Source: Planctomycetaceae bacterium (GTDB lineage: Bacteria; Planctomycetota; Planctomycetia; Planctomycetales; Planctomycetaceae). Taken from it: a stretch of 7,962 nt of DNA. The notes beneath the pieces were generated by a model. It saw only the letters and a list, made by a program, of their open reading frames with translations. It did not search any database and was not told the origin of the DNA. The stretch spans positions 1 to 7,962 of the forward strand of contig JAGQQQ010000199.1 in NCBI GenBank assembly GCA_020426125.1. The letters are read 5' to 3'. The position numbers and the translations under genes are program-made. Shown here piece after piece: positions 1-6,247 of this stretch (position 1 is the first letter of the stretch; every line of letters begins with the position of its first letter).

Positions 1-2
1 AG

Positions 3-185
3 TTTAGCCTCGACAGCGACGGAGACCTGGACCTGATCGTGACTCGAGGCTCCTTCCTGGCGACCGCCGATGTCGATGGCGATGGGGAGTTGGAGGTATT
101 TGTTCGGGACACCACCCTGCCTTACCCCGTCGTCCGCTATGGACTTGATAGCGATGGCGATACCGATTTGGTCTTTCAAGCGTAG
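3..185 (+). CDS. C-terminal end of an FG-GAP/VCBS-type repeat protein (5' end outside window)
   Basis: The open frame enters from the left edge and ends at TAG 183-185, leaving 60 codons. Three acidic loops are visible: DSDGDLDL (residues 4-11 of the fragment), DVDGDGELEV (23-32) and DSDGDTDL (49-56), each followed by short hydrophobic strands such as LIV, VFV and LVF. This D-x-D-G-D spacing is the calcium-binding loop seen in VCBS/FG-GAP beta-propeller blades and in thrombospondin type 3 or dockerin-like repeats; families of this kind are usually secreted or surface-exposed and are common in Planctomycetota. The protein seems to end inside its last repeat, with no C-terminal sorting domain. 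A strong terminator lies 28 bases after the stop, which supports this as a genuine gene end. The exact repeat family cannot be settled from 60 residues. Confidence 0.72.
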   Translation, partial: FSLDSDGDLDLIVTRGSFLATADVDGDGELEVFVRDTTLPYPVVRYGLDSDGDTDLVFQA

Positions 186-213
186 GATGACCAAGTTCCG
201 AAAAACGGAATCG

Positions 214-256
214 ATGCGGCCCTCGCAGTTTTCCTCGAGGGCCGCATTTCTTTCAG
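214..256 (+). terminator. Rho-independent terminator of the FG-GAP-type gene
   Basis: A perfect 12-bp inverted repeat, ATGCGGCCCTCG (214-225) and its complement (236-247), surrounds a 10-base loop containing TTTT. The right arm runs into a T-rich stretch (TTTCTTTC, 247-254). It starts 28 bases downstream of the TAG at 183-185, the expected place for a factor-independent terminator of that gene. Confidence 0.75.
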
Positions 257-622
257 AAGCCGTCCCATCGAGCGAGATGACGATCCGGCGGAGCAATCCA
301 GCCCGGTCAAGTTGGGATTCGGGTCGAAAATCCCCAGCCGAACCTTCGGCTCGATGGTTTCCAGATTCAGACATCCCCGGCCCACCTGGGCGAGTTCAGA
401 ATGACACTCCAGGGTGACGCAAGTGTGACTACATGCAAGTTGTATTGATGGCGCTTTTCCCGGAGTTCCCGATCTTCGGGATATCACGTAAGGTGTTGTT
501 ACAACAACACCTAAGCGTGTCTTGAAGAAAAAAAGGGCGATTGGCCTCGATCATGCATTCTCGTTCCGGCATGAGTTCGACATGAGTCACCCACACACTC
601 CCCCAAGACGGACGCCATCCCC
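257..622. other. Gene-poor intergenic region rich in inverted repeats
   Basis: I see no convincing gene here. The longest minus-strand frame (about 100 codons, 487-176) runs through the terminator, has no recognisable motif and is rejected. The stretch holds several inverted repeats: GGGATT/AATCCC (314-319 with 329-334), AGCCGAA/TTCGGCT (336-342 with 345-351), GCCCA/TGGGC (380-384 with 387-391), TCCCGA/TCGGGA (467-472 with 476-481) and the longer palindrome at 491-512, listed separately. The minus strand at 391-405 reads GTCATTCTGAACTCG, which recalls the GTCATTCTGA core of repeated intergenic elements in several bacterial phyla. It presumably carries the promoter and leader of the gene at 623, but I cannot pick out a clear -35/-10 pair. 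Confidence 0.5.
491..512. promoter_or_regulatory. Palindrome, possible operator or hairpin
   Basis: AGGTGTTGTT (491-500) and AACAACACCT (503-512) form a perfect 10-bp inverted repeat separated by only AC. Such a short spacer makes a poor RNA hairpin loop and fits better a dimeric transcription-factor site. It lies 110 bases upstream of the ATG at 623. There is no T-tract after it on the plus strand; a purine-rich run (GAAGAAAAAAAGGG, 523-536) follows. Function is inferred from symmetry alone. Confidence 0.4.
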
Positions 623-1231
623 ATGAAACGCTCACTCCTCGCCAGCCTGTTTGCCGTGCTCATCCTTGTTCAGACGGTTCGCGGCAATGATTTCAGCAAT
701 GTCCCCTCTGGTTTGCTGTTGGGGATTTACGCGACGCCTAATATGGGAGGTATGGAAGTCACGAGCACGATTCCCGGTTACTCGGCCGAGGGCCGCCTCT
801 TCACAGGGGATGTCCTCCTTCGGGCAACCGTCGATGGCGTCAACATTCGGCGTCTTCGAACCTCGTTCGAACTGGAAAACGCGAAGACAGAGATCGGGCC
901 GAATCGCGAAGCCGCGATCGAGTTCTGGCGTCCGGGACAGGGTCTCCTCTACGCTTGGGTGGAGTTTACACCGATCGCCTCGCCGGCCGCGCCTTTCGCC
1001 TTTGGCGGGGTCGCCACGCAGAATGGAAATTCCAACCAACAGTTCAACCAAACCCCGTCTCCTGCCAAGGCAACCTTCAAACTTGAATCAGAAAAGCCGG
1101 GGGCGCGGCAAATGTTCCATGGGGGAAATCCCACAACGACGCTCAAACCCACAAACCCTGGCACAGTCGGCACCCCTCCCATTGCCCCGTCAAACCCGAA
1201 TCGCGATCCGGGGAGCCTATTCGGGCGGTGA
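623..1231 (+). CDS. Small exported protein with a PDZ-like domain and Pro/Asn-rich tail
   Basis: The 202-residue product begins with a classical signal peptide: basic MKR, a hydrophobic core at about 5-16, and a likely cleavage after VRG at residue 21, so it should be exported. Residues about 31-117 look like a PDZ fold. There is a GIYATP strand, then V-x-S-T-I-P-G-Y-S-A-E (46-56), then L-F-T-G-D-V-L-L (59-66), V-D-G (70-72), and a late strand leading to W-R-P-G. The P-G-x-x-A...G-D-x-L...D-G series is the core signature of bacterial PDZ domains. The tail (118-202) is low complexity, rich in Pro, Asn, Thr and Gly. No protease domain is present, so it may act as a binding module; its partner is unknown. 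The ATG is preceded only by a weak purine run (AAGACGGA). Function beyond PDZ-like binding is not claimed. Confidence 0.8.
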   Translation: MKRSLLASLFAVLILVQTVRGNDFSNVPSGLLLGIYATPNMGGMEVTSTIPGYSAEGRLFTGDVLLRATVDGVNIRRLRTSFELENAKTEIGPNREAAIEFWRPGQGLLYAWVEFTPIASPAAPFAFGGVATQNGNSNQQFNQTPSPAKATFKLESEKPGARQMFHGGNPTTTLKPTNPGTVGTPPIAPSNPNRDPGSLFGR

Positions 1232-1251
1232 AACCCGTCGACAGAGTCTAT

Positions 1252-1293
1252 TCCCCCCTCCGGCAGGCAAATATGTCTTCCGGGGGGATTTTT
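1252..1293 (+). terminator. Probable terminator of the PDZ-like gene
   Basis: TCCCCCC (1252-1258) pairs with GGGGGGA (1282-1288), immediately followed by a T run (1289-1293). The stem is strong but the loop is long (23 bases). A small second hairpin, TTGTT/AACAA (1292-1296 with 1301-1305), follows. It starts 21 bases after the TGA at 1229-1231, between two convergent genes. Confidence 0.5.
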
Positions 1294-1325
1294 GTTGCCC
1301 AACAAGGCGAACGAAAGACCAGGAT

Positions 1326-2429
1326 TCATCGAGGTTTGACGACTTGAGTACGTCCTTGAAGCAGGATTTCCAGTTCCGGCTGGTCTGGACGGCTGGTCTG
1401 TATTCTCACGCTCTCCTCGAAATCCCTTTCCTCCTCAAATTCCATGGAGAACGTCAGCCATTGCCGCGTTTCGGGCTCTTCACTCAACGAAACGCTGACT
1501 CCTTCGGGAAGGTCTCCATCCCGTACATGTAAGGTGAAATCCGACTGGTTCCGACTGGTCACCAACATCCGCCGTTGCTGCTTTTGACCCACGGCGAAGG
1601 TTCCAAAGTGGAGCCGCGTCGCATAGAGCAAAGGTTGGCTTTTTTCGACCAGAAGCTGCCCCTGAGCTGTGGTTTGCTGATCAGGATTTGAGCCGGAGAA
1701 CGAAACGTCGAATGTTTGCGGAGACCGAAAATTATTGACCGCCTCATCGAGTTGCAGCGTCAATTCGACTTCCCAAGAGTTTCTCCAGAGCCCCGTATCG
1801 AGTTGCTCCGGCTCTCCCAGCAAGGTCGGTTGGTTAACAGAAACGAAGGCCGGCAACCGATCAAACTTGGGTGGTTCACGCGTCGGTTGTTCAGACCGGT
1901 AAACATGTTCCACGACGAGCTTTCGCAGTTCCTTGCTTTGGTTCCCAGGTTCCCAGGAACTGCTCACCACCATCGGAGCCAATCGGATGTCCTGGTAAAC
2001 ATTGACGACACAGGTTGCTGAAACTTGGCGAGGTTTTTCCCGCGCGGATTCAATCTGGAAACTCGCCCGGTACTCTTTTTCCGTCTGGGCTCGCGCCGCG
2101 AGTGCGGAGATGTCAAATTGGTACGCTTCCCCTGGCTTCACGGTGAATGGTTTTCCTTTTTCCAAGGGTGTTCCGTTCACGAGAACTCCGTAGCAAGAGC
2201 ACCCCGTTTTCAGGAGGGTGACCTGAAAATCTTCTTTCGTGGGATTCCGAATCGCCAACGGACACTTAACGAGCTTGTGAGGCTCTTGAGACGCCGCGAC
2301 TTCCGAGATCAGCAGTGCTTGCGCTCGTCCTTCGTTCTGAAATTCCAATTCGACGGCTTGGTGACGTCCGCACCCTTGCAAGAGGAACAGACATACCAAT
2401 GCCCCCAACGCCCACCCATGATTTCCCAT
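1326..2429 (-). CDS. DUF1573-like multidomain lipoprotein
   Basis: From the ATG at 2429 the product has 367 residues. It opens with a hydrophobic segment and a lipobox L-Q-G-C (lipidated Cys at 20), so it is probably a membrane-anchored extracytoplasmic lipoprotein. Residues about 50-82 (LAIRN followed by T-G-C-S-C at 75-79) match the DUF1573 pattern, in which an 'irN.g' strand is followed by a C-x-C or CGC motif. The rest is beta-rich; near the C-terminus, L-H-F-G-T-F-A-V-G-Q begins another Ig-like module of the same style. DUF1573 proteins are abundant in Planctomycetota and of unknown role. The start is uncertain: the frame stays open up to an ATG at 2612, and a GTG at 2456 would add Arg and Lys to the signal's n-region. 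I chose 2429 because it places the signal peptide at the N-terminus and GGGAAG lies just upstream. Confidence 0.78.
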   Translation of the reverse strand: MGNHGWALGALVCLFLLQGCGRHQAVELEFQNEGRAQALLISEVAASQEPHKLVKCPLAIRNPTKEDFQVTLLKTGCSCYGVLVNGTPLEKGKPFTVKPGEAYQFDISALAARAQTEKEYRASFQIESAREKPRQVSATCVVNVYQDIRLAPMVVSSSWEPGNQSKELRKLVVEHVYRSEQPTREPPKFDRLPAFVSVNQPTLLGEPEQLDTGLWRNSWEVELTLQLDEAVNNFRSPQTFDVSFSGSNPDQQTTAQGQLLVEKSQPLLYATRLHFGTFAVGQKQQRRMLVTSRNQSDFTLHVRDGDLPEGVSVSLSEEPETRQWLTFSMEFEEERDFEESVRIQTSRPDQPELEILLQGRTQVVKPR

Positions 2430-2691
2430 ATTCTTCCCGCTCCGCCATTCAATCACACCAAGCGGCGCATCTGCGGTTGCCCCGGAACTGACGCCGCGAA
2501 ACTGAATCAGACGGGCCTCCACTCCCGCTTCGCCCATGTTACGAATGGCGAGTCCCTTTGCCACCTTTGAAGTTCGATGAATTTCAAAAATCTCGTCGCG
2601 TTGAGGGACCATCTGTTTTCCCGCGAATTCACAACGGGAGAATCACACGTCGCAACCGCCCGGTCCAAACGGCAATCTGGTTGGGTCCCAT
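2430..2691 (-). other. Coding-like stretch between DUF1559 and lipoprotein genes, apparently frameshifted
   Basis: Eleven bases after the DUF1559 stop, an ATG at 2691 opens a 20-codon frame (MGPNQIAVWTGRLRRVILPL) ending at TGA 2631-2629. One base over, the frame of the downstream lipoprotein is open from just after a stop near 2660 and carries an ATG at 2612. It encodes about 60 residues that look like real protein, including V-A-K-G-L-A-I-R-N-M-G. The pentapeptide LAIRN recurs in the lipoprotein's own DUF1573-like domain about 98 codons later, but with four of five codons different, so it is not a recent copy. The shift of one base near 2631-2634 would join both parts into one reading frame. 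This could be a sequencing or real frameshift, a decayed domain, or an N-terminal extension of the lipoprotein. No coding claim is firm. Confidence 0.3.
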
Positions 2692-2702
2692 CGTGAGGCC
2701 GC

Positions 2703-3398
2703 TCAGTGTCGAACCTGCGATCTCGCCAAAAACGGAACCGCCGACTCGTTGAGAAACCGCACGCTGCCGTCACCGAGAACGAAGTGTCCCCCCGCCTTTC
2801 CATTGACCCGCCACTGGGAACCGAAAGGGGTTTGAGGACGCGTGAAGTCACCATCGAAACGAGAAAAGTTCCACGGTGATCCCCACGGAACAAAATCCTG
2901 TTTCAACTCACCGACGAGCCATGTCTCATCGCGTTTCGCTTCGAGTTGTTCAAAACTTCGCGACGAGTTCGCCGACAGACATTCGGCGTTCGCTCGAAAG
3001 TGAATCAGGCCAAAACCGTTCTCATCCGTCTGGGGAGTCCAATCCGGTTTGACCGCGCAGGAATAGACGCCCCGGAATCGTGCTCGATTCACTGGATGGT
3101 CCCAAGGCTGATCGAAATCGATTTGCGAATACAGCGGACTGGCTTCGAGGTAGGGCAACAGTTGCGTGAACCAACCATGATGCCCCCGGCCACCGATATC
3201 GACGATGCCGCCCGGGGGAAGAACTCGATGGGTGTCGTAATAGTTGTAGAACGCCAACCCGACGTTTTTGAGCGAGTTGCGAAATTGATTTCGCCGTGCC
3301 GCTTCGCGGGCGTTGTGAACGGCGGGAACCAGCAGGGCGATCAACAGGGAAATCGTGGCAACAACGACGATCAACTCGGTTCGAGAAAACGCGTACAT
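2703..3398 (-). CDS. DUF1559 family prepilin-like protein, short form
   Basis: The ATG at 3398 gives a 231-residue protein. The N-terminus is a type IV prepilin/pseudopilin-like segment: M-Y-A-F-S-R-T-E-L, with Glu at the fifth position after a likely A|F cleavage, then a hydrophobic helix (IVVVATISLLIALLVPAV). After it comes the DUF1559 hallmark A-R-E-A-A-R-R-N-Q...N-S-L-K-N-V-G-L-A, then Y-Y-D-T-H...L-P-P-G. Q-L-L-P-Y-L-E and the C-terminal H-F-V-L-G-D-G-S-V-R-F-L (205-216) complete the family pattern. DUF1559 proteins are hugely expanded in Planctomycetota; they are thought to be pseudopilin-related, with unknown function. This one is shorter than the 300 or more residues usual for the family and stops soon after the D-G motif, where another frame stays open (see findings). 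No clear ribosome-binding site precedes the ATG, but upstream starts would bury the prepilin leader. Confidence 0.88.
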   Translation of the reverse strand: MYAFSRTELIVVVATISLLIALLVPAVHNAREAARRNQFRNSLKNVGLAFYNYYDTHRVLPPGGIVDIGGRGHHGWFTQLLPYLEASPLYSQIDFDQPWDHPVNRARFRGVYSCAVKPDWTPQTDENGFGLIHFRANAECLSANSSRSFEQLEAKRDETWLVGELKQDFVPWGSPWNFSRFDGDFTRPQTPFGSQWRVNGKAGGHFVLGDGSVRFLNESAVPFLARSQVRH

Positions 3399-3576
3399 CG
3401 ATAGGCTCGGTGGGATTGAGAGAAAAACTCCTTGGGCACGTCCTGACGGTATCCGCACCCATGGTTTCTCACATCTCAATACGTCGTCGCTGGGGAAATC
3501 CGCGAAGAAATTCGCCTTCCTCTCGATGACTCACCTCACCGCGATCCACGTCGCCACCGATTTCGGCAGGGAGACG

Positions 3577-4683
3577 CTACTCATGAGTGTAAGCAAGCGC
3601 CATGAGCGAGTAGGCGGTTGCCAGATCGGGATTCCCCTCGTACCAGCGTTCCACCTCGTTGGTCCAACTCCCGTTGGCCTTTTGCCGGGATATGAGCGCC
3701 GTCGCGAGATCGCGACGCCAGTCATGGGTTTTTCCGTTTGCGTCCTCGAAACGGTCTTCGCCCAGAATGTCGAGCGTCTTGCCGAAAGTTTGGTAATAAT
3801 AGAATAACCCTTGCTGGTCGAGACCAGGGTTCTCGTTGAGCGTGTAGTGCTGTTCGATCCACTCCTGGGCCGCTTGGACACGAGGATCATCAGGCGTCAA
3901 TCCCGCATAGATCATGCTTTTGAGACCCGCGTAGGTCATGCTCGCATACGAGCGGAGACCGCCATCGTCATTGGCTCCGGCTTGGGACGTTCCCCCTGCG
4001 GCGGGGGTGTAATAGAACCCCCCGTCGTTGACCTTCCCCGCGAACTCGGTCCGATTGTGTTCGCTTTCGCGGTTCTGGCACCGGGAGACGAAGATTAATG
4101 CCTTCTGAACGGCCGGGTCCGATGCGGACACCCCAGCGGACCGCAGGGCTTCCAGGAAAAACGTGGTGTTTGATAAGTCCGGTCGGGAATGACTTCCGTA
4201 TCCGGAACCACCGTACGATGGATGGGACAATTCCTGGACTTCTTCCTCGTCCCATTGCAGCTTTTTCACAAATGCGACGGCGTTGTCGATAGTCTTGCGA
4301 TCTTCTTGCCCGCGGTTGGCGGAGAGAAGTGCCATGATACTGATGCAGGTCTCGTAATTCCGGTGCTTGGAATCGGTGTGGTAGATACCTCCATCGGGTT
4401 TGACATGCGAGGTCAGATAGGAAAGTCCTTTTTTCACGGCCGGGTCGTCTTCCTCGACTCCACTGACGAGCAGGGAGTGGAGGCACAACGCGGAAATCCC
4501 CACAGCCTTGGAATCCGTCCAGCTTCCATCATCAAGTTGAGTGGACTTGAGATAGTCCACTCCGCGATGGACGGACTGATCAACGCGGTCTGTCGCCACT
4601 GACGGCTCCTCCGCCCCCGGCGAAATCGAAACACCAATGAGGCCAGTCAACAGTGCGAAAACCAAGATCGGGACGCGTTGCAT
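3577..4683 (-). CDS. Exported prenyltransferase/squalene-oxidase-repeat protein
   Basis: The 368-residue product has a signal peptide (hydrophobic 6-20, likely cleavage after S-P-G-A at 24). It contains tandem helical repeats of the alpha/alpha-toroid type found in terpene cyclases, prenyltransferases and alpha-macroglobulin-like proteins. Visible units include V-D-Y-L-K-S-T-Q-L-D-D-G-S-W (42-55), G-L-S-Y-L-T-S-H with K-P-D-G-G-I-Y, A-V-A-F-V-K-K-L-Q, A-L-I-F-V-S-R-C-Q, and the last A-L-I-S-R-Q-K-A-N-G-S-W. The segment H-P-S-Y-G-G-S-G-Y-G...R-P-D-L-S-N-T is a recurring signature in planctomycetal members. The D-x-D-D acid motif of squalene-hopene cyclases is absent and the protein is exported, so cyclase activity is unlikely; its ligand is unknown. 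A weak hairpin (GCGAA/TTCGC, 3502-3515) lies downstream but lacks a T-tract. The start is supported by a ribosome-binding site. Confidence 0.88.
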   Translation of the reverse strand: MQRVPILVFALLTGLIGVSISPGAEEPSVATDRVDQSVHRGVDYLKSTQLDDGSWTDSKAVGISALCLHSLLVSGVEEDDPAVKKGLSYLTSHVKPDGGIYHTDSKHRNYETCISIMALLSANRGQEDRKTIDNAVAFVKKLQWDEEEVQELSHPSYGGSGYGSHSRPDLSNTTFFLEALRSAGVSASDPAVQKALIFVSRCQNRESEHNRTEFAGKVNDGGFYYTPAAGGTSQAGANDDGGLRSYASMTYAGLKSMIYAGLTPDDPRVQAAQEWIEQHYTLNENPGLDQQGLFYYYQTFGKTLDILGEDRFEDANGKTHDWRRDLATALISRQKANGSWTNEVERWYEGNPDLATAYSLMALAYTHE

Positions 4684-4690
4684 GAAATTG

Positions 4691-4697
4691 CCACCTT
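4691..4697 (-). promoter_or_regulatory. Ribosome-binding site of the prenyltransferase-repeat gene
   Basis: On the minus strand AAGGTGG lies 7 bases before the ATG at 4683. It is the clearest Shine-Dalgarno-like site in the window and fixes that start. Confidence 0.6.
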
Positions 4698-4794
4698 AAG
4701 AGAGGGACCAATCGAGTCGTGTGGGCTGTGTTTGTCTAATTGTCGCCGGAGCATTTCGATCCGTCAAACTGATTCCCTGCATGATGTCGCGGCA

Positions 4795-4817
4795 GTCGCG
4801 TGTTGATTGAACGCGAC
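4795..4817. promoter_or_regulatory. Inverted repeat in divergent intergenic region
   Basis: GTCGCGT (4795-4801) and ACGCGAC (4811-4817) form a perfect 7-bp inverted repeat with a 9-base spacer. A further GTCGCG copy sits at 4786-4791. It lies between the divergent starts at 4683 (-) and 4950 (+), in 266 bases holding no gene, so it could be an operator for either side. A TACAAT at 4855-4860 could be a -10 element for the plus-strand gene, but no good -35 faces it. Role inferred from position and symmetry only. Confidence 0.3.
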
Positions 4818-4949
4818 AATCTGGAACGACCCGCTTTCCGCATATTTCGAATATTACAATCACCGAAAGGTTCCAAAAAAGCGAAGCATGGTTTTGCCTT
4901 CTTCTGTATGTTCGTCAATGAGACTTCGAACAAATCTTGGAATTCTGAC

Positions 4950-6017
4950 ATGTCCCGCGTTTCGATTGTGTTGCCAACCTACAACCGAGCCCTGTTTCTG
5001 GGAGAAGCGATTCAAAGCGCGTTGAACCAAACTTGGATGGACCTCGAAGTCTTGGTGGTGGATGACGGGTCAACGGATGCCACACGGGATCTTGTCAACG
5101 AACTCGTGGAGCAAGACGATCGGGTCAAATACCTCTTTCAGGAGAATGCCGGTGTTTCCGCCGCGAGGAATCGCGCTCTTGAAGCGGCGAGTGGCAACTT
5201 CATCGCGTTTCTGGATTCCGACGATGTCTGGCAGCCATGGAAACTGGAACTCCAATTGCAGTTGTTTCAGGCCCGCGACGACGTGGGGATGGTCTGGACC
5301 AACATGGATGCGATCCATCCTGACGGAACCCCCTTTCAGACCAATTTTTTGAAGACGATGTACCACGCGTATCGGCGTCTCCCCACTGGAAGCCCATTCC
5401 AGTCCTTTCAACAATTCGGGGAGATTGTTCCAAACGCTTCCGAGCGTTACGCGGACGCTATGACCGCCATCGGCGACATTTATTCCACGATGTTTTTCGG
5501 CAACCTGGTGCATACTCCGACTGTGTTGCTGAGAACCGAGTGGGCGAGGAAAGTCGGCCTCTTCGATACGTCCATGCGACGCGGAGGGGAGGACTTCAAA
5601 TATCACCTCGCCACTTGCCGGCTGGGAAATGTCGGGTTCATCGATGTCCCGTCGATCCTGTATCGCGTCGGAAACGGCGATCAGATTACGAACCGGCAGA
5701 ACAATCTGACCTTCGCGCAATCTTACCTCCGCACAATTCAGGAGGAGTTGGCGAACCATTCGGGACAAGCAAGCCTGTCGCCGGAGGAAAAGCAGTCACT
5801 GTTTGCCCAGGCGTATGACTGGCTCGCAACAGAACATCTCGGACATGGACATCGGGTTCAAAGCGCGGTCCATGCCGTCCGAGCGATTGCCGTCCGCAGG
5901 TCGGTCTGCGACTCCTGGAAGCCACTAGTGAAGTCGGCGATGCCCCAATGGATGGTCAGTGCGTTGAAACGAGCCGGAGGAAAGGGGCGTTCCAACGCCT
6001 TCTCTCCATCGACCTGA
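4950..6017 (+). CDS. Family 2 (GT-A) glycosyltransferase
   Basis: The 355-residue protein has the GT-A fold signature of CAZy family GT2. It begins V-S-I-V-L-P-T-Y-N-R (4-13), then E-V-L-V-V-D-D-G-S-T-D (33-43) for nucleotide-sugar binding, then G-V-S-A-A-R-N (68-74). The metal-binding D-S-D-D lies at 89-92. A later G-G-E-D-F (212-216) supplies the acidic E-D pair typical of the catalytic base region. These enzymes transfer a sugar from an activated donor to a growing polysaccharide, lipid or protein; the donor and acceptor cannot be read from sequence. There is no membrane segment, so it is probably cytoplasmic or peripheral. The frame extends to an ATG at 4800, but family members start immediately before the V-S-I-V strand, so I use 4950; no clear ribosome-binding site is present. 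No other glycan gene is adjacent in the window, so its pathway is unclear. Confidence 0.9.
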   Translation: MSRVSIVLPTYNRALFLGEAIQSALNQTWMDLEVLVVDDGSTDATRDLVNELVEQDDRVKYLFQENAGVSAARNRALEAASGNFIAFLDSDDVWQPWKLELQLQLFQARDDVGMVWTNMDAIHPDGTPFQTNFLKTMYHAYRRLPTGSPFQSFQQFGEIVPNASERYADAMTAIGDIYSTMFFGNLVHTPTVLLRTEWARKVGLFDTSMRRGGEDFKYHLATCRLGNVGFIDVPSILYRVGNGDQITNRQNNLTFAQSYLRTIQEELANHSGQASLSPEEKQSLFAQAYDWLATEHLGHGHRVQSAVHAVRAIAVRRSVCDSWKPLVKSAMPQWMVSALKRAGGKGRSNAFSPST

Positions 6018-6167
6018 TTCCTCCCGAGCCGAACCTTGGCGAGGAGTTTCAGGAGTTGATGGGGGATGATCGCACGAATGGTTTCCGGCAGGCCGTTGAA
6101 GAATCAACCAACGGCTGCTTCAATCCGAAGAGTTCAAGATTCCAAGAGTTCAAGTGAACAGAAATGA

Positions 6168-6205
6168 AAGCAGCGGCAACGGAGTGAATTCCGTTGCGCG
6201 TGCTT
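6168..6205. terminator. Hairpin between convergent genes
   Basis: GCAACGGA (6176-6183) pairs perfectly with TCCGTTGC (6190-6197) around a 6-base loop, and AAGCA (6168-6172) with TGCTT (6201-6205) extends the stem beyond an internal loop. It lies between the glycosyltransferase end (6017) and the coiled-coil gene end (6248). On the minus strand it is followed by the T-rich GCTGCTTTCATTTCTGTT, so it fits best as terminator of the coiled-coil gene; on the plus strand there is no T-tract. The rest of 6018-6247 holds an 11-base direct repeat AAGAGTTCAAG (6128-6138 and 6144-6154) and a small hairpin AGAGAA/TTCTCT (6224-6239), but no gene. Confidence 0.45.
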
Positions 6206-6247
6206 CAGACAACCGTGCCTCGCAGAGAATGACTTCTCTTCCGGGGA

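Noticed and set aside
176..487. Minus-strand open frame of 103 codons downstream of the FG-GAP-type gene
   Set aside because: It crosses the terminator and several hairpins, has no motif and no homology I can recognise, and its E-C-H-S-E section looks like a translated repeat element.
651..1532. Long plus-strand frame (293 codons) across the PDZ-like gene and beyond
   Set aside because: It is a shadow: Arg/Ser-rich composition without domain character, while the overlapping frame at 623 has a signal peptide and a PDZ pattern.
4800..4949. N-terminal extension of the glycosyltransferase by 50 codons from an ATG at 4800
   Set aside because: GT2 proteins begin just before the V-S-I-V-L-P strand. 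The extension has no domain character, and its first bases overlap the GTCGCG inverted repeat.
5960..6110. Antisense frame reading L-P-E-T-I-R-A-I-I-P-H-Q-L-L-K-L-L, resembling the end of a polysaccharide enzyme
   Set aside because: A stop lies just upstream, there is no ATG, GTG or TTG at a plausible place, and the frame continues antisense through the glycosyltransferase. Chance is the simplest reading.
6128..6154. Two copies of AAGAGTTCAAG at 16-base spacing as a possible repeat array
   Set aside because: Only two copies with a 5-base spacer; too little for a CRISPR or iteron array.
5948..6157. Plus-strand 69-codon frame overlapping the end of the glycosyltransferase
   Set aside because: It lies mostly out of frame inside the glycosyltransferase, has no ribosome-binding site, and its end runs through a direct repeat.
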